From Phytoseiulus persimilis (taxonomy: Eukaryota; Arthropoda; Arachnida; Mesostigmata; Phytoseiidae), in contig CM075103.1 in the NCBI GenBank assembly GCA_037576195.1, forward strand, positions 30,278,723 through 30,342,722: a stretch of 64,000 nt of DNA, given 5' to 3'. The translations under genes and the position numbers were made by a program. Below the pieces are notes generated by a model. That model saw only the letters and a list, made by a program, of their open reading frames with translations, did not search any database and was not told where the DNA came from. This document shows, piece by piece, positions 1 to 10,924 of the stretch. Positions within the stretch are counted from its first letter, which is position 1. Every line of letters begins with the position of its first letter.

Positions 1-2198
1 GTGCTCACTTTCACGTCCTTTGTCCTGACGATCTGTCTGGTCTCGGGATACCACACACGATAGCTGAGACCATATTCGTCGATCCCGACAATGTAACCTG
101 GGAATCCTCTGGTGTCCAACTTGTCCTTCTGCGGGGTGCCGTTGTGAAACTTGCACTCGGTGCCAAATGCTCTGATGAGACTGATGTATGGTTTTCTCCT
201 CATGATCATCTCGTACGGTGTCTTCCCGGTTGATTCGACAAACTTTACGCAATTCGTCGTGTGAGCGGAAAAGCTCACGGCTTCCGCCCAAAGGTACTTG
301 GGAAGGCCACTGTCGATGAGCATGGTCCTTGCCAGGTCAAGCAACGATCGATTTAAACGCTCATTTATACCATTAAGTTGGGGGGTAAAAGGAGGGGAGT
401 AACTTACATCAGCTCCGATGGCACTCATGATCTCCTTCACTCTCTGATTCTTGAACTCAGTTCCTTCATCAGAGTGGAGATGATACACAGTGAAACCGCT
501 TTGATTCTGGAACCATTTGACAAACTCCGCGATGTGGTTAGGCACTTGATCCTTTGATTTCAAGTGGTACACTTTTCGAAACCGAGTCATGTCGTCAGTC
601 AGCGTGAGAAACAGATTCGCTCCTCCAAGAGATCTCTTACGCATAGCGCAGGTGTCCGCGTGTATGTACCCTGGTCTTGGAGCTACCACTTTCCCGGGTT
701 TCGGCCTGTTGCTCGAACGATGCATCTTGCCTTGGGTACATACGTCACATTTCACGAAGTCATTGATTGTCTCGTATCCTTCGCGGTTCAGCATTTTCCT
801 GAGGGTCTTAACGTTGATGTGAGCGAACATTTCATGTACCGCTTTCAGACTTACTTTCTTCTTTAGTCCCGCAACGTTTCCCTCCACTGGTTCACTTGCC
901 TGGAACACGAACCGTCCATTTTGTTGCTCAGCTCGAACTTCTACGTTGTCTCGGAGTATGGTGATGGCTTCCTCAGTTACCAAAATGCGAAACTTCTCGT
1001 TTAGTAGCTTCGAAACTGAGATTAGATTTCTACGAAGCCTGGGTACGTACAGAGCGTCCTCCAGACATAGCGTTGCGGTCTTGTTGTCGTTGTTCACTGG
1101 CACAATTGCGGTTCCTGACCCCTGTGCACTTAGGGTGTTGGATCCGCCGAGTGCGACCACTTGGTTGTCTTCGAACGGTTTGTAGTCCGTCATCCATTTG
1201 AGGCTGGTTAGCATGTGGTCGGTCGAGCCGCTATCAACAGCAAATATTTCTTCAGCACTTGCCTGATTGACTTCGGCTTGCTGGCACTCCACGATCAAGG
1301 CTTCGGCAATGTTGGCTTGCGGTGGTAGTGTTCTCGATTGTCCTCTGCCTCTTCCTCTGCCTCGAAATCCGCCTCTGCGTTGATTCCCGCCTTGTCGGGG
1401 AAGTCTGCAGGCTGATTGCATGTGTCCTCGTTGATTGCAGTTGTAGCTTATCACTTCGGATGACTGCACAGATGTTCTTCGGTAGTTGGATCTTCTGGCG
1501 AAGTTTCTTCTCCTGAAGTGTTGATTCCTTGAGGGGTTGAATCGCGAGAACATCGCTGTGATCTCGTTGACGTCACTTTGGTTCCTTCGAATGGCTTCTC
1601 CTTCGATTAGATCCGTCAGTGTGTCCAGATGTTTGTCAGAGTCCAGTCGGGTGCTCCATCCCTGTCGGAACGGTTCTCATGAACTTGGCAGCGCCTCTAG
1701 AAGTTTGGAGCACTGGACATCGTCTGGCATGTTGATTCCAGCTGTGTTGAGCTCGAAGATGACTTTCTTGTAAGCGAGGAGGTTATCGCCAACGGATAGT
1801 CCTGGCTGGTATTCGAACGTCATGAACTTCGACAATGCCAGGCCCTTCCTTGTGCCTGTTGCGCGCGTGAACTTGTTCTTGATTCGGCGCCATATCTCCT
1901 GTGATGCTATGTTATCTGCGCTGTCGAGAAACAATGATGTGGCGAGATTCGGGTGTATCGAGTTGATTAGCACGTACCTCGCAGCTCTGTTTCCGATGGT
2001 GTAGTTCTTCATTTGCGTTTTGCCCTCTGGTGTGTTCGCTTGATCTGGAGCTGGTGGGTTGAGTTTCCCGATGGTTACAGGCCAGGCATACGGTTCTCCA
2101 TCTAGTACGGATGGCATGACTGTGCGCCATGGTATGTAGTTCTTGCCGTCGAGTGCTAGGATGATGTTGGTTGCGACTCGTGGTCTTGGTCCACACAC
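1..2198 (-). pseudogene. Copia A gag-pol polyprotein (5' part; runs off window start)
   Basis: Read on the minus strand this is a Ty1/copia Gag-Pol. Gag starts near 2198 and carries a UBN2-like body, then an Arg/Gly-rich tail with a knuckle (YNCNQRGHMQSAC, about 1430-1390) in which Ser stands where the first zinc Cys is expected. The protease active site is FAVDSGSTDHM near 1240. Pre-integrase, the integrase zinc region (CDVCTQGKMHR) and a core with HADTC, LTDD, HSDEGTEF and NGINERLNRSL follow, so the catalytic Asp and Glu are present. The frame is continuous except for one TGA at 1677-1679 after LPSS, where the family usually has Trp (a single-base TGG to TGA change is enough). Reverse transcriptase lies beyond base 1. 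Called a pseudogene because of the stop; the integrase half looks young. Confidence 0.88.
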
Positions 2199-2199
2199 G

Positions 2200-2935
2200 A
2201 TGGGATCTCCGGATGTGCTGGATCAGCGAGCTTCCTCTGATCCGCCCGCCAGCCCGTTTCTAAGGCCACTAATTGGTTTCCGTGACCCAACGCGACGATT
2301 TGGAACGTCCCTTTACGGGTTTCTGCTGGCGCTTCTGTCGATCGTTTTGTGGGCGACCTTCCCACAGGAAGCTTTCCTGAATCGTCACCAGTGGGTTGGA
2401 CGAACTGCGCTCTGATTGTTATAGCTTCTGGATCAACTTCGAGACCGTCCAGTCCGTAGTGAACGAAGCCGTGGGGGCCTTGGGCGTCTCTGGCGGATTG
2501 CTATCTTGACATCGCGATGCTGAATCTGATCGATTCACCGATGTATACTTCCGCCACCGACCCGCTCAACCTGAGTGTGTCGTGCTGATAACGCTGATAA
2601 GCCTTCTGGGCCTGGCTCTAGCTTCTATGCGGCTGGATGAGAAGATCGGTGGCGAGTACAAGACTTTCCTAGAGACGACGGCTACTGAATGAAAACGACA
2701 ATTCTGGTAGACAGAATGTTTGGCTCCCCCAACACACTGAAGTTTTATTCCGGCTTTTATAGTCACTGACAGGGGAGAGTTACACGGCGAACACTGACGC
2801 TTGACGTCAGTCTACAGGCGTCCGATTTCTATCTCAGTGATCTACAGTATCGCCCGTGCGCGGTTGATCATGCTCAAAGTTCACTGACGCTTCGCTTACT
2901 CGACTGGCGTCTTCCCTGATTACCAAATCTGTGCC
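2200..2935 (-). other. Copia A leader and probable 5' LTR region
   Basis: This stretch lies immediately 5' of copia A Gag on the minus strand. It holds a TATAAAAG box (minus strand, 2754-2761) and an AATAAA about 5 bases downstream, the arrangement expected in an LTR. I could not fix exact LTR ends because no second LTR is in the window and the primer-binding site is not obvious. The same stretch is repeated at about 4411-5145. Confidence 0.5.
2754..2761 (-). promoter_or_regulatory. TATA box of copia A LTR
   Basis: TATAAAAG on the minus strand, followed by AATAAA, upstream of copia A Gag. The duplicate is at 4965-4972. The role is inferred from position. Confidence 0.5.
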
Positions 2936-3080
2936 GACGACTGCTCTGGGTAAAACATCAAATACTCAACAGGTCTTCAGCTATATTTGGAATGAAAATA
3001 CAGCATGGAGATGGTCAATAAACAATCAATCAATCAATCAACGCGATTTTTTCCCGATTTTGAGTGAACATCCTCCCTCA

Positions 3081-3507
3081 ATTACGTTTCGAAATTCATC
3101 CCCAATCTCGCCCAGAAGTACAACCCGCTGAAAGCACTCCTCAGGTCGAATGGGCATTTCGCGTGGGCCGACGATGCCCAAAGAGCCTTCCAGAGTTTGA
3201 GAGACGAACTCACGAATTCCCCAGTACTGGCCCACTTTGACTCAAGCAAAATCACAACCTTGAGCGTCGATGCTTCTTCATACGGACTCGCTGCTGTCAT
3301 GCTCCAAGAGGGACGTCCGGTCTCTTACGCGCTCTTAACAGAAAGCAATCCGAAAGTAACTCCAAAGATCGACAACGATTACTCGATCTCCTCAACGAGA
3401 ATCACGAGCTGAAAACACAGCTCCTCAAAACAAGAATTGAGCTGAAACGCGCTCAACCACTCGACTGGCCGGAGTCCGGTTCTAACAGTCACAGTGGTTC
3501 TGTCTGA
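3081..3507 (+). pseudogene. Gypsy RNase H fragment fused to a Pol C-terminus (copy 1)
   Basis: The plus strand encodes the end of a Gypsy reverse transcriptase connection and the start of RNase H: NYVSKFIPNLAQ, FAWADDAQRAF, PVLAHFDSSK, then LSVDASSYGLAAVMLQ with the first catalytic Asp. The frame is disrupted near 3360. In another frame a charged, probably coiled-coil tail follows (LLNENHELKTQLLKTRIELK) and ends at 3507. This looks like the extreme C-terminus of the same polyprotein, so most of RNase H and all of integrase have been deleted between the two. An (ATCA)n-like run near 3020-3045 precedes it. It is an isolated internal fragment without LTRs. Confidence 0.75.
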
Positions 3508-4409
3508 ACCCCTTCGGCAATGTTGGCTTGCGGTGGTAGTGTTCTCGATTGTCCTCTGCCTCTTCCTCTGCCTCGAAATCCGCCTCTGCGTTGATTCCCG
3601 CCTTGTCGGGGAAGTCTGCAGGCTGATTGCATGTGTCCTCGTTGATTGCAGTTGTAGCTTATCACTTCGGATGACTGCACAGATGTTCTTCGGTAGTTGG
3701 ATCTTCTGGCGAAGTTCCTTCTCCTGAAGTGTTGATTCCTTGAGGGGTTGAATCGCGAGAACATCGCTGTGATCTCGTTGACGTCACTTTGGTTCCTTCG
3801 AATGGCTTCTCCTTCGATTAGATCCGTCAGTGTGTCCAGATGTTTGTCAGAGTCCAGTCGGGTGCTCCATCCCTGTCGGAACGGTTCTCATGAACTTGGC
3901 AGCGCCTCTAGAAGTTTGGAGCACTGGACATCGTCTGGCATGTTGATTCCAGCTGTGTTGAGCTCGAAAATGACTTTCTTGTAAGCGAGGAGGTTATCGC
4001 CAACGGATAGTCCTGGCTGGTATTCGAACGTCATGAACTTCGACAATGCCAGGCCCTTCCTTGTGCCTGTTGCGCGCGTGAACTTGTTCTTGATTCGGCG
4101 CCATATCTCCTGTGCTGCTATGTTATCTGCGCTGTCGAGAAACAATGATGTGGCGAGATTCGGGTGTATCGAGTTGATTAGCACGTACCTCGCAGCTCTG
4201 TTTCCGATGGTGTAGTTCTTCATTTGCGTTTTGCCCTCTGGTGTGTTCGCTTGATCTGGAGCTGGTGGGTTGAGTTTCCCGATGGTTACAGGCCAGGCAT
4301 ACGGTTCTCCATCTAGTACGGATGGCATGACTGTGCGCCATGGTATGTAGTTCTTGCCGTCGAGTGCTAGGATGATGTTGGTTGCGACTCGTGGTCTTGG
4401 TCCACACAC
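3489..4409 (-). pseudogene. Copia A gag, duplicated copy
   Basis: Second copy of the Copia A Gag on the minus strand, almost identical to the one at about 1310-2198, with the same in-frame TGA at 3888-3890. Downstream of the knuckle and the Arg/Gly-rich tail the frame crosses the duplication junction and ends after a short chimeric tail (EGVQTEPL) templated by the reverse strand of the neighbouring Gypsy fragment. It has no protease or integrase, so it is a truncated Gag only. Confidence 0.85.
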
Positions 4410-5290
4410 GATGGGATCTCCGGATGTGCTGGATCAGCGAGCTTCCTCTGATCCGCCCGCCAGCCCGTTTCTAAGGCCACTAATTGGTTTCCGTGACCCA
4501 ACGCGACGATTTGGAACGTCCCTTTACGGGTTTCTGCTGGCGCTTCTGTCGATCGTTTTGTGGGCGACCTTCCCACAGGAAGCTTTCCTGAATCGTCACC
4601 AGTGGGTTGGACGAACTGCGCTCTGATTGTTATAGCTTCTGGATCAACTTCGAGACCGTCCAGTCCGTAGTGAACGAAGCCGTGGGGGCCTTGGGCGTCT
4701 CTGGCGGATTGCTATCTTGACATCGCGATGCTGAATCTGATCGATTCACCGATGTATACTTCCGCCACCGACCCGCTCAACCTGAGTGTGTCGTGCTGAT
4801 AACGCTGATAAGCCTTCTGGGCCTGGCTCCAGCTTCTATGCGGCTGGATGAGAAGATCGGTGGCGAGTACAAGACTTTCCTAGAGACGACGGCTACTGAA
4901 TGAAAACGACAATTCTGGTAGACAGAATGTTTGGCTCCCCCAACACACTGAAGTTTTATTCCGGCTTTTATAGTCACTGACAGGGGAGAGTTACACGGCG
5001 AACACTGATGCTTGACGTCAGTCTACAGGCGTCCGATTTCTATCTCAGTGATCTACAGTATCGCCCGTGCGCGGTTGATCATGCTCAAAGTTCACTGACG
5101 CTTCGCTTACTCGACTGGCGTCTTCCCTGATTACCAAATCTGTGCCGACGACTGCTCTGGGTAAAACATCAAATACTCAACAGGTCTTCAGCTATATTTG
5201 GAATGAAAATACAGCATGGAGATGGTCAATAAACAATCAATCAATCAATCAACGCGATTTTTCCCGATTTTGAGTGAACATCCTCCCTCA

Positions 5291-5717
5291 ATTACGTTTC
5301 GAAATTCATCCCCAATCTCGCCCAGAAGTACAACCCGCTGAAAGCACTCCTCAGGTCGAATGGGCATTTCGCGTGGGCCGACGATGCCCAAAGAGCCTTC
5401 CAGAGTTTGAGAGACGAACTCACGAATTCCCCAGTACTGGCCCACTTTGACTCAAGCAAAATCACAACCTTGAGCGTCGATGCTTCTTCATACGGACTCG
5501 CTGCTGTCATGCTCCAAGAGGGACGTCCGGTCTCTTACGCGCTCTTAACAGAAAGCAATCCGAAAGTAACTCCAAAGATCGACAACGATTACTCGATCTC
5601 CTCAACGAGAATCACGAGCTGAAAACACAGCTCCTCAAAACAAGAATTGAGCTGAAACGCGCTCAACCACTCGACTGGCCGGAGTCCGGTTCTAACAGTC
5701 ACAGTGGTTCTGTCTGA
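5291..5717 (+). pseudogene. Gypsy RNase H fragment (copy 2)
   Basis: Duplicate of the fragment at 3081-3507, 2210 bases downstream, with the same internal deletion and frame break. It exists only because of the tandem duplication. Confidence 0.75.
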
Positions 5718-5728
5718 ACCCCTTCGGC

Positions 5729-6034
5729 GATGTGAAGCATGCTAGGTGCCCTCAATATTGAACAATAGATAAATCTAAATCCCAAGTTACTCAGACATAT
5801 GCATGGACTTCATATCTTCAATTAATAAACACAACACGAAATCAGGCTTGGAAAACATATTTTTTCTTCATTTGACATGAGTTAAAACTCAACAAAATGT
5901 CGTAGCCCCGACATATCGGAAGCTCCACTTGACCTCCCCGCTTCGCAAAACGGTGTCCGGCTTCTTATTCCGCCCCTTCGCCAACACGATACACCTTCGT
6001 TGTATTGGACTGTAACATGTCAGCGACGGTCCGC
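5729..6034. other. No recognised gene
   Basis: AT-richer sequence after the duplication. From about 5889 it may include remnants of the C-terminal end of the minus-strand MULE transposase next door, but I cannot align a motif with confidence. Confidence 0.4.
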
Positions 6035-6854
6035 TCAATCGACAAGCGAAACCGTCCAAGCTCGCCCTCTCAATCCTTCCTGGGGAGTCGAGCATGTTGT
6101 GAACGGAACGATGAGAACAGCGATGGGAACAGGATTTGAACTTCGAAAGTCGGCTAAGTCTAACAGCTTCCAACGATTTCGATCTATCCCGAGAAGAGTG
6201 GGAAGAGAGACATTTGTGCTCGGACTCCAAGATTGTGGTAGCGACATGCTTGTCGGAAACTGCAGGTATTCCGCGTTAATGCTGAGCCAGCCATCGTCCA
6301 TCGAGTTCAATGGCGTGAGAGCCAAGCTCTTCACGGATCTGAGAACGCGTTTCACGTCATCGTCGTCAGCGAAAGCTCTCTGACTGAGACCCACTTGCTG
6401 CCATTCCCGCTAACGCCATTAGCTGAAATGGGAGAAGCATCCCTTAGTTTCAGCGGTGGGGAGGATGGTTCGTATCGCGCTCAAAGCTGCTACCTCGAAA
6501 CCAGTCTGAAATCCTCGGGGATTGAAGACCTGGCCAATCGACATCGCGTGACCTTTTAGAAGAGACAGCATACGCCCATGGATCGCTTGCTCTTCATCGG
6601 GAAGGAGGAAGAACGCTGATTGAATCATTTGGCCTCGGTAGAAAGCATGCAGCGAATAGGAATTGGACGAACTGTTGAGGAATGACTCCGATTGTGCTAT
6701 CCATGAAGACCATAGGAGCTTCACAGAGAGCGACCGTCATCTCTTTCGTCGTGAATCCTACTATTTGGTTCTCAGCGCCGTCATTTATGACTGGGAACTC
6801 CCGACCGTCCGATGTTTCGGTCCATGGACCTTCCAGGAATATTTCAGCCCGCAA
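6035..6854 (-). pseudogene. MULE transposase fragment (degraded)
   Basis: Minus-strand frames together give the central part of a Mutator-like transposase of the FLYWCH-associated type. ENQIVGFTTKEM...MVFMDSTIGVIPQQFVQ (6800-6690) matches the block around the first catalytic Asp (usually MDGTF). After a frame change come HAFYRGQMIQSAFFLLPDEEQ, then FQTGFEVAALSAI and KGCFSHFS, the blocks for the second acidic residue and the conserved Cys-His. A further frame, with LSQRAF...VKRVLRSVKSLAL, resembles the helical part after the core. At least two frameshifts separate the pieces. No FLYWCH finger was recognised upstream and no terminal repeats were found. A 170-bp part (about 6085-6266) has a paralogue at about 35125-35302. 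Confidence 0.7.
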
Positions 6855-8149
6855 ATCGGGTAAGATGGGTCTCAGTTAAGCGCGATGACGATGTAAACTT
6901 GGGCGGATGCTGTCGAACGTTGGGACGGCAACCCCTATTGCTCCTCTGCTGAAGGTGTTTTGTAGGTGTTTGTATGCTCCGTCAATCGTAAGGCGCCAGG
7001 GAATGCTGCTTGACTCCGACTTCAAGTCTCAGCCACTGTACATCGTTGAATCATTCAACCGGGTTCCCAGATACATCTCGAAACTCGGGTTAACGACGTT
7101 AATCTCCTTAGACCACAGTAGACACCGCGAACAGAGTCGAGGTCTCGCGTTCAGGCCGCGCTTGGAACAGGAGGTGTTGTCCTCAAATATAAGGAAGACC
7201 ATGTTTTGAGTCTCAATCAGGAATACCGCAGTCTCAGAAAATCTCCTCAGCTTTCCGAGCTGGAAGATGTTTCGCGGAGCTTGGAGAACTCACTCTGGAC
7301 GACATGTCTTCACTTGGTTGGGCTGCAATCATAGGCGCTGACGTCGAAAAGTTGTTCTGGCGATGCAAATTATGCTTCCGGATCGGAAATGTGCTCCATT
7401 GAACGGAAACGGTGAAAATCTAACGTGATTGTATGGTTCATTGAACCAAACGTAGCGTTAAATGTATATCACATGTCAATCGTATCAACCTCCTGTGCCG
7501 GGTGCTACTGAGCAGGTCGTGAGCTCCTTCGTCCACTGTTCTAGGATTCGCCTTGTTCCTCGTTGGAATGAGGGATCGTTCATCCTCACTCCCGACGGCC
7601 TCGAGGGAGATTCACATCTGCTCATCAATTCAATGAGCTTTCAGTTCAGTGAGGTTGACGAATGAATCTCATAAGGTTTTTCGGAAGTTTTCGCTCTCGA
7701 CGCGTTGATGATGACGGAATCTAGATTCTAGCTGCTCTTTCGGGTTTCATTGGGAGGGCCGGCCGCTCAGCTTAGTGCACTCTCCTTCTCCACAGATATT
7801 TTTGTAAATTATATCAATTTTCGAATGTTATGTATCATATTCCCAGGGCCACTGGAGGGGGCACAGTGCGGGGGGCTTCGGAGAGTCCGGAGAACCGAAC
7901 ATCAACATAGACTGCCATCATTAGTTCCCACACTTCGAGGTAACCGGACTCCAATCAGGAATGTTGACACCGCAGCGTTCGCTGGAGCTTCATGAGTTCC
8001 TCATGATACCGACTCTCAGGCCAAATGAAGCTGGAGTCCACCTCCGAACGCATGCAAGAATGACGTCGACCAAGTTTGACCTGTACCGAATGTGAGAGGT
8101 CCGATTCATAGAAGGCTCGTTCTCCGACGCGATCGGAGGGGTCCATGTC
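6855..8149. other. No recognised gene
   Basis: Only short unrelated frames are seen on both strands. The minus strand just upstream of the MULE fragment should hold its N-terminus, but I could not recognise a FLYWCH finger there. A purine-rich stretch occurs near 7850-7890. Confidence 0.5.
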
Positions 8150-8612
8150 ACCGTCCCGGCGATCAGCTAATGAATGCATTCCTGCCGGAGAGTGACCACG
8201 CTGAATCCGAATTTCGGAGGGTTCTGTGAGACACCCATTCATCCGCCGAGTGTCGCCATGATTCCCTACAGGGGGTCCAATGACGAGGACGGTGTTCATC
8301 CGCGGGCCACGTATGGACATTGGGTGCCTCCGTCCTATGTTTCGGAGACTTTCTACGCCGCGAAATCCCTTTGAGACCCGAATCTGACGAAATAGTGAGG
8401 ATTTCAGCAGTTTATGCCCCGTTTCGGACGCTCGATTCGCCCCGTCTGCGCATTTGCTGCATCTCGGTGGCATTCGAGTGCGGAAGCCGTGACGTCGGGA
8501 GAAACGCGCGCCGTAAGCTGTCTCATCCTTGTAGGCGAGTAATACAAGCAAGCGCTCTTTCCCCTCTCAAAAGAATGCGTCCATCAGCCTTGTTCCGGGA
8601 CTCTGATCGTCA
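8150..8612 (+). mobile_element. Element X, copy 1 (non-autonomous, inverted ends)
   Basis: About 460 bp recurring at 34506-34975 with roughly 80-85% identity by eye (CTGAATCCGAATTTCGGAGG, TTTCGGAGACTTTCTAC and GAAACGCGCGCCG are shared). The left end (GTCCCGG...ATGAATGCATTC) resembles the reverse complement of the right end (GTCCCGG...ATGGACGCATTC), so it has short imperfect terminal inverted repeats. Minus-strand open frames across it are not conserved in the second copy, so it is treated as non-coding. Element Y inserted just after its right end. The target duplication of X itself is not clear. Confidence 0.6.
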
Positions 8613-8619
8613 CCCCGTC

Positions 8620-9451
8620 GGGTATAGGAACTTTGCCCGCAGTGTTTACTATATGAACGCATTTTCAGAGAGAGCGGCCTCCGCCAGCTTGGCGGTCTGC
8701 TACGGGAACGCCGAGAGCTGTTGCTGGGAGACCGCGACGACAGCGGGGAGTCTAGCGGGGCTACCGAGCATTTCAAGCAAGATCCAGGCGCGGAACAGCG
8801 AGGAGAGCTGGGATGGTTCGCCGGGGAATGAAGAAATTTCCAAAGATTCCATGGTTCACACATGATCCATCGTCAACAATGTCAGTTCGGATGGCGAGGA
8901 GTCGATACGCAAGGTGAACGGCAGAACATTGAGCCAGGCTCAATACAAGGGGAAGAAGTCCACAGCGAGACGCATTGAGTGATTCTCATCTCGGACAGGA
9001 CACAGTGGGATGAAACTCCCCGGAACCTCTGGTCTTCGGCGGTTGAAGACCGAAGAACTCCGTGGCCGTGAGGCCTCCTCGGCACTGAAGCGGATGCGCC
9101 ATGTGCAGAGTAGTGACTCAGTCGGTTTTTCGCGTCTCCCTCGGAAACGTTCGCTTCCTGGACGGAAAGTGTCCTGGATGAACTCTCCCGGAATTCGAAA
9201 ATGCGTGTCATACACTGCCTACCGACCCCTAATCAACTTCTCCCTCTGAGACCTAGAGCCGAACCTCCTCATTATCAACCCTCATCCCTTGTGAAAGTAC
9301 ACGGATTCTCAATTGTGATTCGCCCCGCTGTCGTCGCGGTCTCCCAGCAACAGCTCTCACCGTGCCAGTAGCAGACCGCCAAGCTGGCGGAGGCCGCTCT
9401 CTCTCAAAATGCGTTCATATAGTAAACACTGCGGGCAAAGTTCCTATACCC
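8620..9451. mobile_element. Element Y, copy 1 (832 bp TIR element, 9-bp TSD)
   Basis: Starts GGGTATAGGAACTTTGCCCG and ends with its reverse complement. The terminal inverted repeats run about 125 bp. It is flanked by a perfect 9-bp direct repeat, CACCCCGTC (8611-8619 and 9452-9460). A second copy of exactly the same length lies at 33563-34394 with a different 9-bp duplication. Long TIRs and 9-bp duplications are typical of Mutator-like elements; the interior has no transposase frame, so this is a non-autonomous MULE by inference. A small internal hairpin lies near 9030 (GGTCTTCGGCGGTTGAAGACC). Confidence 0.9.
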
Positions 9452-9483
9452 CACCCCGTCACCCCTCACGGATAGGTAATAAG

Positions 9484-10915
9484 GGTGCCTATCATTTGAT
9501 CCTTGTTTATCGAATGAATGAATTTTCAAAGGGACATCCGGCCGCTGGTTTGGCGGCCAAGCGGGATGCATCGTGCTAAGGTGCTGCTGAGGTGGCCCTC
9601 AGCCGTGCTGCCGAGACAGAATCCCGTTGAAGATATGAGTTATTGATTGAATAATTCAGAGTATTCCATCTGGAACGACGGTATTCTTCTCTCACTATGA
9701 GACGCGCATTCGGCTTGTCGTTCCAGGACTGATTTCGCGGACGTGCTAGCGTGGAAGTACGCTTGGAACTGAGTATTGGAGCGGATAGCTTATGAAGTTG
9801 AGATTGGAATCACGAGTCCTCAAATAATCCCCCTATTCCGTTGTTGGTGCTGCATCAAGTCACGAGTTTGGCCCTGTGGCTAGCGTGTGGACGATCTGAT
9901 GGGAATGAGATGTATTTGTCAGTTCGAGGATTCATATCGGAGAGGATAGTAGGAATCCTACGCAGGCTTGCTGTTGACATGGAAACTTATTGTTGGATAT
10001 TCGTTCCCTGAAGTCAGTCGGTAGACACCGATCTGGAAGTTCTCTGGAAGCTGGAAGATCACGGCACGAAATAAACAGACAGAGTTCCGGTTAGGGAATG
10101 CGTAGCTCCTCAAGAGCGAAGCTTCTTTATTGCAGTATTTATACTTGGCGGGAAAGCGTGAGCTGACCGCGGCCAAAGCTAAGTGTCTAAGCCCGGTGCT
10201 GCAATCCCGTGGCGTAATCACGCACACGGCTTGTCCTTGTCCCCGTTACGGGTGTGAGTAGTTGAGACATGTTTCAGATACTGAAGTGTAACGAAATTTC
10301 TCAACACTTATTTGAGAAAAATCGGCTCGGAATTGAATAAGGTAGGGCATCTAATCTGGAGACACGACGATCAATCTTCGGCAAGTGTCTTTCTCGTGTT
10401 AGCTCGTTTTCCCACAAACCGACTCTCATGTATTCGATTCCTCGTTGGGGAGCTCATTCCGTGAGCGAGCCGGGGAAATGGATGTACCGTGGAGGTAGGC
10501 ACTCTACGGAAGCTTGAAGGTGAAGATTGAAGCGAGTCAAGGTGAGGAAACGCGCTACGTCTTAAATGAAACGGCGAAAGATAGAAGACAGCGATGTGGA
10601 GTCTTCGGACTCTTAGGAGCGGTACAGGGAGCTCTTCGGGAGGTTAGTCCTCGAGTGCGGTCGTGGATGCGTATCGGAAAGGATGGCGAGAGAGTCAGGA
10701 TCACCCAAGTGGGATTCATGGATGAAATTCACCTCGTCGAGGTGAAGCAGCGCGCCTTGCCGAAAGAGAATAGCATTCCTTAAACAACGGGAGCTAAACG
10801 ACGGAAGGCACCGAAACAAGAGCATAGTGGCGGCCGATTCTCCGCTCGTTGAGCGGGCAGATGTCCCTTCAAAATTGCATCCATTTGATAAACAAGGATC
10901 AAATGATCGGGTCCC
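9484..10915. mobile_element. Element Z, copy 1 (TIR element, 9-bp TSD, holds a solo LTR)
   Basis: Inverted ends share ATCATTTGATCCTTGTTTAT and AAAGGGACAT, with GGTGCCT at the left tip and GGGACCCG at the right tip. A perfect 9-bp target duplication, GGTAATAAG, lies at 9475-9483 and 10916-10924. Without the solo LTR at 9991-10306 and its 5-bp duplication, the element is about 1.1 kb. A related copy begins at 50190, and an end fragment lies at 34404-34500. The plus-strand frame at 10514-10783 has no recognised domain. A terminal frame shared between copies near 10860-10915 and 50190-50265 may only reflect TIR conservation. Probably another non-autonomous MULE. Confidence 0.85.
9991..10306 (-). 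mobile_element. Copia C solo LTR
   Basis: 316-bp LTR in minus orientation, beginning TGTTG and ending CAACA in its own sense, with perfect 5-bp duplications CTTAT (9986-9990 and 10307-10311). It matches the LTR at 58819-59121 almost base for base; that copy lacks 13 bp (GGATTGCAGCACC or an equivalent register). Both carry TATAAATA and AATAAA. No internal retroelement sequence remains, so it arose by LTR-LTR recombination. The related Z sequence near 50710-50730 serves as the empty site and confirms the junction. Confidence 0.93.
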
Positions 10916-10924
10916 GGTAATAAG

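Larger units (their letters stand above)
1301..5721. repeat. Tandem duplication, 2.21 kb unit x2
   Basis: Bases 1301-3511 are repeated as 3512-5721 with only about half a dozen differences seen by eye (for example near 1506/3717, 1912/4123, 2629/4840 and 5009, plus a one-base shorter T run in copy 2). The unit joins copia A Gag, its leader and the Gypsy fragment. The 7-mer CTTCGGC stands at 1301, 3512 and 5722, that is at the start, the junction and the end. This fits a microhomology-mediated tandem duplication. Both copies share the Gag stop codon, so the stop is older than the duplication. Collapse of two haplotypes into tandem by the assembler is an alternative. Confidence 0.92.

Noticed and set aside
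7955..8551. 198-residue minus-strand frame
   Set aside because: It lies across element X; the second X copy does not keep the frame, and there is no recognisable domain.
9010..9249. 79-residue frame conserved in both Y copies
   Set aside because: The copies are too similar overall for frame conservation to be informative, and there is no domain or codon signal.
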